Positions 48,331 to 59,768 of a DNA stretch of 64,000 nucleotides are shown here, piece after piece. A program made the position numbers and the translations under genes. The notes under the pieces are model-generated. The model made no database searches. It had not been told where the DNA came from and worked only from the letters and a program-made list of their open reading frames with translations. Each line of letters starts with the position of its first letter. Positions within the stretch are counted from its first letter, which is position 1. The stretch comes from Xylaria sp. FL1777 (Eukaryota; Ascomycota; Sordariomycetes; Xylariales; Xylariaceae), in the NCBI GenBank assembly GCA_022578965.1, contig MU400513.1, forward strand, positions 558,001 through 622,000, in the 5' to 3' direction.

Positions 48331-49275
48331 ATGGGCGCTAAACAAATCCCCGAGGACGAGCTGCCACCTCCTTATAGTGTTCATACCACCGATCATGCTT
48401 CAACTTCACATGTTGGGAGCATACAAGGCTCCTTAACCTCTCATCTGCAGGAGCATCTTGCATTGTTACCAAACCGCATGCGAATGACACGAGAAACTCA
48501 CTCGGTCCGGCAGTCACTTGATGACGCTTCACTACTAGACCTTCTGCTTCCTGAAATCGATGACTTCTTAACATACCTAGGCAGTTTGCATAGAACTCCT
48601 AAGCTTGCCCATCTGACGCTTATTCCTGAGGCCGCTGTACCTCCGAATGCCATCCTCAGCGGTATGGAAGAGATGCGACAGCGGGGGGAGCCTTGTCGGG
48701 TAGCCCACGTGGACTTGGGACTAAGCAATAATGAGAAGAAATCAAAACCCGCAAGCGATTCTAATCAGGCCGCATCTAACAGTCAAAACTGGTCCGTCGG
48801 ACGGGAATTTAGCGACTGGGGGCGGTTTGAAGATTCTACTTCAGCCACCAACTCGTCCCATACACAGAACATGTTGTGGTGGAGAGATGAAGACATGGCG
48901 CGTCGGTTAGCGCGTCATCTACAGCCCACAACCAGAAACGAGCCTGTCGTCCTTGAGACTCCTGTGCAGGTGGCTGTCGAGGCACGGTTGCCACCGCAGA
49001 AAGAAAAGAAGGGATGGTTCTGGGGGAAGAAAGATAATAGTGCTGGTAGTACCTCGACCTTCGCAGCCAAAACTGTACAATTGGACGTTGAAACGTTCCC
49101 AGGGAGAGATAACGTGACACAAACCCCTACGAAGAAAGCTCAGAATAGGGAAGAAAGCGGCGCGAGAATGTCGGTCACTGCAGAAGAGGTGGCCTTTCGC
49201 AGCGAGAATGAGTTGGGGCTAATGGAGAGTACTCGTGGATGGGCTATAGTGGTTGTGGTCCGAGTCAATACATGA
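48331..49275 (+). CDS. Uncharacterised fungal protein with PPxY motif
   Basis: A single-exon frame for 314 residues from an ATG in good context (AAGATGG). I do not recognise a named family. The N-terminus has PPPY at residues 12-15, a ligand of WW domains such as those of Rsp5/Nedd4 ubiquitin ligases. A helical part follows (SLLDLLLPEIDDFLTYLGSL), then a Ser/Asn-rich linker, DWGRFEDSTS, and WWRDEDMARRLARHL. Near the C-terminus there is a Trp/Lys-rich stretch (KKGWFWGKK), and it ends in a conserved-looking strand region (MSVTAEEVAFRSENELGLM, then GWAIVVVVRV). The PPPY suggests regulation by ubiquitin ligase, which is inference only. The stop at 49273-49275 comes right after this strand, so the gene appears complete. 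Confidence 0.72.
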   Translation: MGAKQIPEDELPPPYSVHTTDHASTSHVGSIQGSLTSHLQEHLALLPNRMRMTRETHSVRQSLDDASLLDLLLPEIDDFLTYLGSLHRTPKLAHLTLIPEAAVPPNAILSGMEEMRQRGEPCRVAHVDLGLSNNEKKSKPASDSNQAASNSQNWSVGREFSDWGRFEDSTSATNSSHTQNMLWWRDEDMARRLARHLQPTTRNEPVVLETPVQVAVEARLPPQKEKKGWFWGKKDNSAGSTSTFAAKTVQLDVETFPGRDNVTQTPTKKAQNREESGARMSVTAEEVAFRSENELGLMESTRGWAIVVVVRVNT

Positions 49276-51617
49276 GTTTTGACGATCAGGATCTTTGTGA
49301 CAACTATGGCAGCTATGTGTGTGATGATGATTGCGGTATTTTCAAACTTACTGATTTCTCCCCGGTCGCTACCTGTCAAAAGGTTGTGAAAAGTTCCGAG
49401 AGCCATGATTTGGTCACCGCTTGAAGCGAACAGTTTATCAGCGAGGTCAGGCATGTGCGTACATTCCTGCCAAATCATTCTCAGACCTATATTGCATCCG
49501 AAACATACGCATCTTCTCCCGACTAGAACCTCATCGTTCATTTTCTCTCCACGGGGGAGCAGTCAGACTAGTTCATCGAAGTGCGGAGGAAAATTCTAGC
49601 TCAAGCCAATTCCTATCACTCATCCCTATAGCCCTGAATATAATATCGAAGGCCAAGGGCCGGAGCCTCGACGACTCGCCCCTAGGGACTTTAGTTAAGA
49701 TTTGTAAGTACATTGCCGAGAGCCCTAGTTGGTTCCACGTCAAATACGGCTCTCGACACATCTACTCAATCATGATCAATGTGGGTTGAGAGCATTAGGT
49801 GGATAGGAGATGGTGCTTCGCAGTCGAATTCGGCATGTCAATAAGCCGACACACGATACAAGACAGCATGTACCCTTACGCGAAGAAGGTTCTCTATACT
49901 ACTTTGATATCTCGTAATAACACGGTTGGGCCTCTTGTGCGGGTGACCGCCGATACCACTTAGTCTATACTAGAATAGATAAAGATTAATAGGTTATAAG
50001 CTATTAAAATTATAGCTGGGTGGTGTAGATAGGTTCCCTATGGTTTGGCCTGCTGTCGACTGGTTCTCCGAGACTTGCGTGAGTGCATTCTCGACCAAAG
50101 TGTTCAAGATCCGCGACATGCCGCCCAACTGTCATCTGCGAAGGGTGTTGACTATTGTATGAAGCCGCAAGACATCTAAACGGGCTCATTTTGGGAACTC
50201 AACAGGACGAGCGACGCCTCTAGGTATATCTGAAGGATGTCAGTAGTCTTTGGGACTCTAGTAAATTCACAGCCGAGCTCGAAAAGTGTCTGATTCTTGT
50301 CAGGACTTTTGAGCAGGCATGTAGCCCTCAGACCTACAAGAGATCTCAGTCAGGTGGGCATTGTCCCGAGAAAGAATTTTCGACCAATACCCAGTGCACA
50401 ATCATCACTTTTCCTAAGCTGTCGCTTAATGACCGCGCCATGATCTGACTCATACACCGAGAGCTAGAATACTTCAGCAGGCTTAGGACGGGTGGCGGAA
50501 TAATTTGTCCCAGAGCACAGAAGGCCAAGCCTTGCTGGCGAATATCAGGCACGAGGCAGGTTCGGGTCGTCGAGAACTGCCCTGATTATCGCATGCCTAT
50601 TGCTCCCGGGCCACTCCTCGCTGGAGGCGCAGGGAACTTGAGAGTAGATATAGCGATCTGTCCTGCTCAGCTCCTTACGTGTCCTCTGCTGCACTGGGTT
50701 TTTTATGCTCCTGATGCAAGTGGAAAATTGACAGGGTCAAGGGAATGAAGTCATTATGAGACTGCCGAAGATTGTTCTAACAACCATCTTATCATTCTAA
50801 GGTTATGTAGTAAATTAGCTTAGTTGTTTAGTGGAATCATACTTAGAGATTTTCATATTTACCTTGTTACTGGGTGTGAGACTGGTACAATTACTTTAAT
50901 CTGTGAGCGGCAACAAATACGTTTATGAGGCGTGGCATGGAAGCTTACGACCTGGCACTAAGTGCTTTTCGTTAACGGTAAAAAGAAGAGTTCTGCTCAC
51001 TGATGGCAAGTGATACGAAGCGACCTAGTGGTGTAGACCCATCCGTCTGCACACCATGTTCCTCCACGTCACGATATATTTTATCGATGTATTCGCCGGC
51101 TCCTGAAAGATGTAGGATGCATGCAATAGCACAGTGAACCGCTAGTAGTCGAGGCGCTGGAGGCTCGATTGTTCGCTCAGGAGTGAGGTAAAGCTTACGA
51201 GTTATAGGAAGCGCTGGTCGCCGGAAGAAATAGTCTTCGGAAACATGTGTCCTGATCGTGTAAGTATGATCTCTATCGGGGACAGGTTCAAAGTAAACTT
51301 GGAAATCGCCAAATAATTGATGAAAATGGTGAGTAAGAGTAAGCTTGGCGCTAGGAGCTCGGTGGCCGCTACGCTATTTTTTCTACGTTTACAAAAGTTT
51401 AAAGGGAAGCTAGTGAATTTATATTTCAATTCGTCTTTCCTCAAGTGCTTTAAACATGTTTTTGACAACCCTAATGTTTGAATATGTATACCTACAAGCC
51501 ACTACATTCCGCTATTTTACGATCAGTTTGTCGTATAGCGCTAGGACTTAGAACACGAGGCACATGTAGTATCGTGAAGACAGCGCGTATATAAAATTTG
51601 TATATTTCCTCTGCGCA
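49276..51617. other. Convergent intergenic region, no gene assigned
   Basis: About 2.3 kb between the PPxY gene and the OB-fold gene. One uninterrupted plus-strand stretch at about 50448-50747 has no start codon at its beginning and no known motif. Sequence around 49960-50030 and 50760-50910 is strongly AT-rich. It could contain relics, but none is recognisable. Confidence 0.45.
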
Positions 51618-52799
51618 TCAACCCTGCGCTCCAGCCCTCACCCACCACTGACGCAACTCGTCGACATCGCACCAGGTGAGCTGCGTGGGATTCTCGCACC
51701 ACCAGCTCCCGCCCGTCTTCGGCCGATCGCTCGCATACTTCTTGAGACTACCGCCGTCGAAGCGGTGATTCTTGACCCCCAAAAGTAAAACCACGCTCCC
51801 GACCTGGGGGTTGAAGAGGTGGGGGTCGAGGAAGACGGTGAGTAGCACGTGCTTGTCCGTCGATGGGTCCGTGAGTCGGGCCTGTCTCTGCGTGTACGGA
51901 GGAATCCCCGCGGGCTCGACATCTGATATCGCCGACACCACGCAAAGCACGTTCACGCTCCAGTTCTGCTTGTATGGCAGGTTCGGTATGGAGCGCAGCT
52001 TGGTTAGCTTCAGGGGTCGCGTTAGATCACCGCTTGGCCGGGACGGGCCGGCGGCGTCCCGCTCGTGCTGTAGGATTGTTGTTGTTTTTGCTACTTCTTC
52101 GCGGTTATGGGTCGTCTTGTCTTTAGACACAGCCATAACTTCAAAATCGTCGTCTATGTCTACTGGTTCACTCTCTCTCTTGGGCTCGGGTTCTGCGACT
52201 ACTGTTTGATGGGGTTGAGCTTTCTCTGGCTCAGGTGAATGCGGCTGGGTGTGAGAATCCTCAAGCACTTCGCCTTTAGTCTCGACGGAGTCTGGCTCTG
52301 CTTCTGGCTCTGCTTCTACCTCATCGGCCATGGAGGATTCGAGCAACGTGTTATTCCATCCTACTATGGCAAGACTATCCACAATCAAGTAGACCATCTG
52401 CCCCTTCTTCTCCCCACTAGAGTCCCCTGCATCCGCATGTTTCTCCGGTGGAGTAGAGTCCGCTCTTGCGATATCCATCCACTCAACACGAAACTTTTGC
52501 AGCTTGACGTACGAGCCAAAGGCGATCTCGCCGCGGTCGACGAAGCGGTGTGTCTCGGCGGACATCAGGGCCTGGATGCACAGCTCGCCGTCGCCGAGCA
52601 GCAGGCGGATGGCGCGCCATCGCTTCGACTTGGACGTGTGGACGACGTCGACGCCCTCGACGAGGAAGATGGAGTCGGGCACGCAGAAGCGCGTGCGCAG
52701 AATGTCGGCGATGAGCGGTTTGGGCTCGAACGGCTCCGACGTGATGTACGTTATATCGGAGGACGCGCTGGGCATCTGCTGGGGCGCCGAGGCTGACAT
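51618..52799 (-). CDS. Protein with two OB-fold-like regions, putative nucleic-acid binder
   Basis: A single open frame gives 393 residues from the ATG at 52799. The frame is open further upstream, but only via a TTG at 52838. The N-terminal region (about residues 20-145) starts DITYITSEPFEPKPL, then PDSIFLVEGVDVVHTSKSK, RAIRLLLGDGELCIQALM and GSYVKLQKFRVEW; the strand pattern looks like an OB fold. An acidic disordered linker rich in Glu/Pro repeats follows. The C-terminal region starts RPLKLTKLRSIPNLPYKQNW, then NVLCVVSAISDVEP, ARLTDPSTDKHVLLTVFL and VGSVVLLLGVKNHRF; this is a second OB-like fold resembling RPA-type domains, and it ends with a Trp-rich tail. A role in single-stranded DNA or RNA binding is inferred from the fold pattern only. 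Confidence 0.75.
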   Translation of the reverse strand: MSASAPQQMPSASSDITYITSEPFEPKPLIADILRTRFCVPDSIFLVEGVDVVHTSKSKRWRAIRLLLGDGELCIQALMSAETHRFVDRGEIAFGSYVKLQKFRVEWMDIARADSTPPEKHADAGDSSGEKKGQMVYLIVDSLAIVGWNNTLLESSMADEVEAEPEAEPDSVETKGEVLEDSHTQPHSPEPEKAQPHQTVVAEPEPKRESEPVDIDDDFEVMAVSKDKTTHNREEVAKTTTILQHERDAAGPSRPSGDLTRPLKLTKLRSIPNLPYKQNWSVNVLCVVSAISDVEPAGIPPYTQRQARLTDPSTDKHVLLTVFLDPHLFNPQVGSVVLLLGVKNHRFDGGSLKKYASDRPKTGGSWWCENPTQLTWCDVDELRQWWVRAGAQG

Positions 52800-53549
52800 G
52801 GGTCCGTCGTCGACGCTGGCATGGTCTTTCTGGAGCAAAACGGTGTGTTGAGGGAAGGATGCTATGACGTTACTGCCCCGGGGAAAAGATGACCGTCAAC
52901 AACAAACAATTGTGTTAGTATATTGTACTTGTCGCACTTGAAGTGGTCCTTGGTGGGGTGCTCTTGTATGAAGACGGGATAAAGCGTGGGGTAATTTTGC
53001 AGGCTTCTTGAGTATTGTCTCATTAAGGTACTAAAATATGGACGGGTGCTGGGGTTTGATTGGAGTAGAACGACATGTACTTGCCTAAGCAGGTTAGTAT
53101 AAAGTAGACCATACATCCCGGATCCAGACTTTGAGGCTTCCAAGCTCCAGTTGTTCCAACTGCATTATGCTATGTACATGTAGGTACATAATATGCGGAT
53201 AGGTACCAACTGGCTCACGCCGAACTTTTGACGAGCTTCTACACTCCCTACATCTTGCTGAGGTATAATTGCTCTGTTCAGTGCACATATCATGTCTTCG
53301 GATCGTCTTCCAATTACAACAGGGGTTATGATCGATCTAAGATCGATCTCATCTACTTACGCGTAGCGTACCGTGGATCTCTCTATCTGCATAGGGAATA
53401 GCGCGAGATATCACTCTTCTTCTAAATCTTTAGCCATAGTCATGAGACTTAAAACGTGGACTCCCTTATGGAGTTGTAATACCTTTCTAGATAAGAACTC
53501 GAGATTTAAGGAAAGCTTTCTATGTCTCAACTCGGTTCTGAATGGTGAA
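52800..53549. other. Intergenic, promoter side of OB-fold gene
   Basis: A minus-strand frame at 52862-53143 (93 codons) has no recognisable content. A short overlapping frame begins at an ATG (minus strand, 52814-52812) just before the chosen OB-gene start and could act as an upstream ORF. The right half should hold the 3' UTR of the coiled-coil gene. Confidence 0.4.
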
Positions 53550-54969
53550 TCATGAAGACTTGTACACCACCACCAGTCCCTTTACCATCACGCGGAGGGC
53601 CTTGGGATCCTCTTCAATCCTCTTCGTCAAAGCACCAAAGGTCCAGTACGCGATCGACCCATCAATACCATCCCGGCTGTATGAGTCTAGAGTCTCAGAA
53701 AATTCCTCGTCCACTAATGTCGGTATATCTTCAGGCTGGGCTCTATCCCCTATCTCCACATAAAAAACATCACGAGCCCTGCGCATCAGCTCGGTCAATC
53801 TGTATGCCTCCTGACACGCTCGAAGTAAAAGCTCGAAACCCCTCTTCCTATTTTTACCTTCCTTGATCTTCAACGGACTGAAGAAATCCCAGATTGAGTG
53901 TGCAGTCTCGGACACAAACTCAGGGAGTTCTAACTCATAATCTTTTGAGTCTTCACTGTTGAATCCAGCGTCACGCCTCTTATGCAGCGCCTGGGTACAC
54001 TTGATAGACGCAGATCTCCACTCTACGAAGTCCTTCAAATTCAAATCCGCTGGTATGTTCAGTGAAGGGATATCAGACATGGCAATAAACGACTCACCTC
54101 TCGGCATGTTCTCCAAGAATACTCTCTCGACAGTTTCTAGCTCCTTACCACACCCGCCAGGATAGAATAATCTTGAAAGGATTTTGACATGGATAATCTC
54201 GAATATTTTGCCGCGTACCCGATTTAAAAGAAATTTCATGTGCCTTTTTTTAGTTCTGAATGGACTGAAGAAATTCTTGTCCTCGATGAGGGGGTCTGGA
54301 AAGGGTTCTTCGAATTCGTTCTCGAATGTGCTTCTCACCATGTTCGTTATTGAGCTACGAATCATCACGAACTGCTGAGATACGTCGCTGTCGATCACTT
54401 GTGGTTTTGTTACGATCAGTGCATTTCGAAGGCTCCTCACCTTCTCTGTCAATTTGTGAATTTCTTCTTTTTGTTCAGAAAGTTGTTTCTGCAGCACGGC
54501 CTCTTTCCAGCCAGGTCTTTTACTTTCGGGAGAAATGCCGTCTAGTCGCATATTGAGCGTGCTGAGGTGAGCCGCCAAATCTCGCATCTGTCGACGTAAT
54601 ATCTCTTGGTCCAGATCATGATTAGGGTCGCTTCTCATATTACCCCCACGCAGAGGCAGCAGACTGCTAGACTAAAGGGACAGATGTTTTGATGTATTAG
54701 ATATGTAACTATTACTCGAAAATAGGTTCTGTTCTGCTTACAGTGTATTCCTGCTCTTTCAGGTTCGAACGATTCTGAGGGAACCGTTTCTCGACCTCAT
54801 CCTGGATCCAGGCTTCCAAACGAGAATGGACGGAGCCAAAACCTGCATTTAGGATCGATTGAAGTTCTAGAATAGACTGGTTGATTGAAGTCGGTCCTGG
54901 GTTCTCAACAGTGGGTTTTATGCCTGACATCTCAATGTCTTTAGGAGGATCTGGTGAATGACTATCCAT
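53550..54969 (-). CDS. Coiled-coil protein of unknown function
   Basis: The model is complement(join(53550..54671,54742..54969)), 449 residues. A 70-bp intron with GTAAGC donor and CTTTAG acceptor joins the two frames in phase and removes the apparent early stop of exon 1. I do not recognise the family. The N-terminus is Pro-rich, then helical (INQSILELQSILNAGFGSV). A long coiled coil lies at about residues 95-165 (ILRRQMRDLAAHLSTLNMRL, KQLSEQKEEIHKLTEKVRSL). A mixed helical domain follows, with VSQQFVMIRSSITNMV, HMKFLLNRVRGKIFEIIHVK and a charged C-terminal part. There is no signal peptide or clear membrane segment. Its 5' end faces the Hsp70-like gene 900 bp away, so the two may share control. 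Function is unknown. Confidence 0.72.
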
Positions 54970-55869
54970 GATTGAGTTTGAAAAACTTTACGGTAGAGAG
55001 TGTCTTGTTTGAATGTTTGCTACAAATAAGTCTGTGCGTGAAATAAGGTCCAGGAGTAGTGACGCTATCTATTGAGAGGACTACGGGTATGATAGATTCT
55101 TCGACTTTTCCACCCTCCCTCGACCCCACTTCCCAACTTATTTCTGGATACATAACACAAGGGGACAGGAAGGGGCTCTTTGCGTGGTGGCATGTATCTG
55201 GCGTAGCCCGCATTATTATCGACCCGTCTAGGGTTTGTATTGGTGGTTAATCTCGGATGTGGTAGATAAAGCGCCAATGAGTGCATTTTGAGCGCCACGT
55301 AATCTTCTGCAACTGTCCATTTATTCGAAGACCTTCAAATTGGGGGAGCACGTCACCTGGATAATCTTGACCTACCAGGATATTATGACACCATCTTTTT
55401 ATGAACTGACAAAAAGCGAGAAATGCTGTACAATATGGAAAGGCAGAATGTGATACATGAGTGGCTGAGGTGACTATGAAAGTATGATTCTGTACCTAAA
55501 TGCTGACACGTTCATCTAGGAATCCGACTGTGGCTGCGGAGGGAAGCATGGAGGGATGCGTGAGGGGCAACCAAGAATTGCACTTTGAGATCCTTACCGC
55601 ACTGCAGGTAGGCCAGGTCACACCTATCGACATTACCTCTAAAGCAGCCCTATCATGCCTGATTGATCAGCCGCTGGTGCTTCCCGATGCGAGGGGTCGA
55701 TAGTAGACTCTTAAAAGGCAACCCGCTAGCTACCTGTTTATTACCAGTAGTCAGTCCGGCTGTCCTAATTCCGTGTCTATTCGCCTTCGAGTGAAAGTTT
55801 AAATCGGATAAGATTTGCTTCGACGCATTGTCCTATATTAATCGCATCTTACAATTCAATCATAGGGAA
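54970..55869. other. Divergent promoter region, coiled-coil gene / Hsp70-like gene
   Basis: About 900 bp. Frames at 55059-55250 (plus) and 55500-55703 (plus) have no support. It is the only shared upstream region in the right-hand accessory cluster. Confidence 0.5.
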
Positions 55870-58093
55870 ATGGAAGAGTCTCTGTCCAAGAACCTAGCAG
55901 GGCTCATGCGCGAAGACGGCGCGTTAATGGACGCGGAAGATCGAGTTGTCATTGCCCTTGACTTCGGCACTACATTCTCGGGTATTGCCTACGCCTTTAG
56001 CAATCCAGGAAGGAGAGCTGAAGTGGTTCCTATCCTTGATTGGCCTGGTATACTAAATCTTTTTCATTTCTCATTTTTCTACTTGCAAATAGTCATCCGT
56101 CACTAGCCCAAGTGGCAGCCTCATATCACTAACTGGACGGGACATTAGGACTTGAAGGCCATCGGCAGCCCAAAGTCCCGACTCTTGTCAGTTACAACCC
56201 AGATGACCCAACAAAGTTCAAATGGGGTGGCCAGGTCGACTGGCGGAGTGAGGCAGTTCAGGGTGTAAAACTCCTACTAGACCCCAAACAACAACAGCCG
56301 ATGTATCTACCCGCCAACCATCTTAGGAATGAGTTGAAGAAACTGCCTAAGGATCCTGTCGACGTAGCTGCTGACTTTATTGGCGCTATCTACTCACATG
56401 CCCTATCAAAGATCGAGGCAGCCGGCGTGAAGGAATACTTTCACATGTGTCAGAAAGAGTTTGTCCTCAGCGTTCCAGCTGTCTGGTCCGATTTTGCTAA
56501 GGATAGAACTCTTCGTGTAAGTCTTAGTCAATGGTCGTTGATGACACTGCTGAGACCCCCACAGGCTGCGAAGAAGGCGGGGATTCACCCAGTCTCCCTT
56601 ATCAAGGAACCCGAAGCGGCGGCCTTGTATACTCTATACGTACATGAGAGAGCTCTGACTGTAAGCCTGATCATGATTACATATCGGTCCGAGTTTTTCG
56701 CTGATAGTTTCCCAATATAGAACGGTGACGTCTTTGTAGTATGTGACGCTGGCGGGGGAACTGTTGATTTAATTACATACGAGGTCACCAGCATGGTACC
56801 TTCATTGAAGCTCGCTGAAGTCGTTCCAGGAAAAGGCATGCGATTATATCTATCATCTAGACCGGTCGCTGACAGTATAATAGGTGGAATGGCTGGATCT
56901 CTGGGCTTGAACAAGAGGTTCGCCGAGGCTGTGCAGAACGTCGTAGGCGACGAACAATGGACGACACTTAAAAAGGGTGTTGGATGGTCGAAAGCATCGA
57001 CCGAGTTTGACACAGTAGTCAAGATAGCATTCAGGGGAGATTTGGAGGAAAACTTCTACATCTCATTTCCCCAGACCCAGCTTAAAGACGACAACGAGGA
57101 AAATCTTGTGGGAAATTGCTGGACAATGACCGGAAGTCGAGTTAAAGAGATATTTGACCCACTCGTAACCGATATCATTCGGCTCATCGATGAGCAGGTC
57201 AAGAATGCTCTCTTGAAGCGTCGAGGGCGCAAGATAAAGGTCTGTCCGCTGAGACGCACTGTTGAATAGAGTGTTTGCTCATGAGTTCAGGGCATTTTCC
57301 TGGTTGGTGGGTTTGGTTCGAGCCAGTATTTAAAAACGTGCATCGAAAAGGAAATGCCAAATATTCAGGTGGGTATTCCCCCAAAGCGCTATCAAGCTTC
57401 TTATACTTACCCGTATATAGGTCATTCAGCCGAGTGATGCATGGGCTGCAATTGTCAAGTAAGTTTGGCCAGCTCGATTCCATGAGTTTCGCTGAATTGG
57501 ATCTAGAGGGGCTGTTCTTAGCCGAATGCCGAATTATGCAACCGTCACATCGACTCAGGCTGTTCGACGTTATGGCGTCTCAGCATGGTCACCGTACAGG
57601 GCTACGAGAGACGAAGGGAGACCTACTAAAGTCGATCCATGGGACGGTATCAAGCGAGCTGAAACGGTCAGAGGGCCCTAAATCTAACTAGTATAAATTT
57701 ACAAAGTCAAGTCTAACTATTCCATGGCAGAATACTTGGTACATCGAAATAGGAGAAGACCTTAAAAGAGAGCAGACCATCAAATTCCCCTTCGAACGTC
57801 ACTTGATAGTTCCTTACTCGCCCAGCCAGCTAATCTTCTTCGATGATCTCATCACATCGGAAACCAAACTACCCCCGCAGCATCCGGGACTTGACACCAA
57901 GGTGAACTGCACTCTCAAATCTGATTTAAGCAGGGTAGACAAAGATCTATTCAGAGAGTACAAGGGCGTTGATGGTAAGAACTACGTCGAAATCAATTAC
58001 GACCTTGTAATTTCCACGGCCGCTGCGAATATGAAATTTTCGCTGGAACTCGATGGCAAAAACGTCGGTAGCATGGACGCTAGATACGAATGA
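55870..58093 (+). CDS. Hsp70/HSPA12-like ATPase
   Basis: The model is join(55870..56047,56149..56516,56565..56660,56721..56835,56884..57239,57291..57368,57421..57458,57507..57666,57731..58093), 583 residues. The actin/Hsp70 ATPase fold is plain: phosphate-1 loop ALDFGTTFSGIAY (residues 29-41), LSVPAVWSDFAK, phosphate-2 loop VVCDAGGGTVDL (220-231), GGMAGSLGLNKRF, and adenosine motif IFLVGGFGSSQYL (373-385). It lacks the canonical Hsp70 C-terminal peptide lid, ending instead in a beta-rich region, as in the divergent HSPA12 group that is greatly expanded in filamentous fungi. Introns are short, several with CTAAC. One, 56836-56883, would be a GC-AG intron of 48 bp; if retained the product has 599 residues and no frame change. 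The start is the first ATG of the frame. Substrate or partner is unknown; neighbours are a coiled-coil and a HET protein. Confidence 0.88.
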
Positions 58094-59768
58094 TAAGACA
58101 CATATACAGATAGAGCATTGTAATCCTCACCACTAAATGTATTTGATCAGTCATAATGGAATAAAGATTGTTGTTGATAACAGAGCTGACTGGTAATGAA
58201 ACAATTCAGTTGAAAGACGCATGATTCTTTACTATATAGAACGTATATCATTGTAAAATAGCCTAGGTTAGATGCATTCGTCTCTGTAAGATATACTGCC
58301 ACCGCTGCGCCTCGGCGTAGTTTTTTTCTTTTTTTCTCCAAGATATGTAACGCCCTGAGTTCTAATACTAGCCTTGACTGGAAAACGATTATAGCTGTTG
58401 GTCCATAAGTGTGCATGCCTCCAAGATCTTGACACCCTTGATGCTCTCTTACGTCTCACTGATGATATCAGAGATTAGAACTTATGGTTCGCGCCCCATT
58501 ATGTTGAATGTGCCCTCAGACACCATGGTCGCATAGCTCTTTGCCTGCTTGCTGCGCCGCTTACTCCGGTGCCAAGTAATTTCGGACCAGCTATCAGGTT
58601 GGCTGTTATAATCTTGGCGCTCTCTATGCTTCCGTCTCGCTACGAACTGTAGATAGAGAGCCGAGAAACTCGATTGGTTGTGTCTCTTATAGCCTGCTGC
58701 GATCTACGCTGCAATGCACAAGAAAAAGGGGCTAGATAACTACGAAAAAGTAGATAGATAACTTCAGGAGACGAACCCCGCAATGGCTTCCTGGTCAATA
58801 AGTATGATTGAAAGAGCGGGGTAACGGAAATTCTAAAAATAACTGGGATTGTTTCTGTGCCATTAAGAATTACGATCAGTATACTCGTCTATCGTCACAT
58901 TAAAGCAGGCTGAGTAGGTAGGTAGGTACCATTTATGATCGATATGTAGCTTATTCCTACACGCTCAGACTTCAGAAAAAAGCTGGCGCATGTACATCAC
59001 CTGACGGAGACCAAACAATAGTTCGGTACGGCGACAGGTGATTGTGCATGGACAGTGAAATCTTCGGCTGCTGCTAAGATACTCATGTTATTCAGAGGAA
59101 AATGGCACGTCGTCATGACTAAGGGCTGTTCACAAAACTGCTATATCTGGATTCGTACAGAATGGTGAGATTATCAAAGCTTGTGGTGTGTGATATGCAT
59201 TTGAGGAAGACGAATTGATCTACTGGGCTAGTGTTATTCGATTAACCCCCGGCAACCCTTTTACATGTCGTAGGCCCACTCGGTGTAGTCCAACCCGGAA
59301 TAAGCCTCGGAGGTTGACTACTCTCTGCACTATCTCAGTCCCGCTTCCGCTTAGTTCAACACAATCAGCACCAGTTTATTCGAACAGTGACCTGGCCTAG
59401 TTATCGCGATACTTGTCAGCAGAACGAACCCTAGGAGCAAAGGCTTTGGAGAAACTAACCCGTCTTAATTCGGGGCACGTATCGCACTGGTTCATACCAT
59501 GCTGACCATCGTGGTTCGGTTAAAAAGTAAAGTACCGACAGGATGACGAAATTAAAGAGGGCACAGGGGTGTCAAGGGGTCGGCGGAATATAGCTTAGCG
59601 TCTATTCCTTTTGAGGTGGGTTGAGTTGCCTCTGTAGATAATACACAGGAAGATGATGGCAGCCTAGGTGCCTGGGTCTAGGGTCTGAAGTTGAGGCTGA
59701 TTCAATACCACGACCCCCACTCCGGATTATTCTGCTTCTTCTCATCCTCATGCCTCAGGGCCTATGAT
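58094..59768. other. Intergenic between Hsp70-like and HET genes
   Basis: About 1.7 kb with no supportable gene. It has a T-rich run near 58320 and GGTA repeats near 58917. Frames at 58147-58459 (minus) and 59215-59400 (plus) are short and featureless. Confidence 0.5.

Noticed and set aside
55500..55703. 67-codon plus-strand frame before the Hsp70-like gene
   Set aside because: ATG-initiated but featureless, and located in the shared promoter region; no splice signal links it to the Hsp70-like exons.
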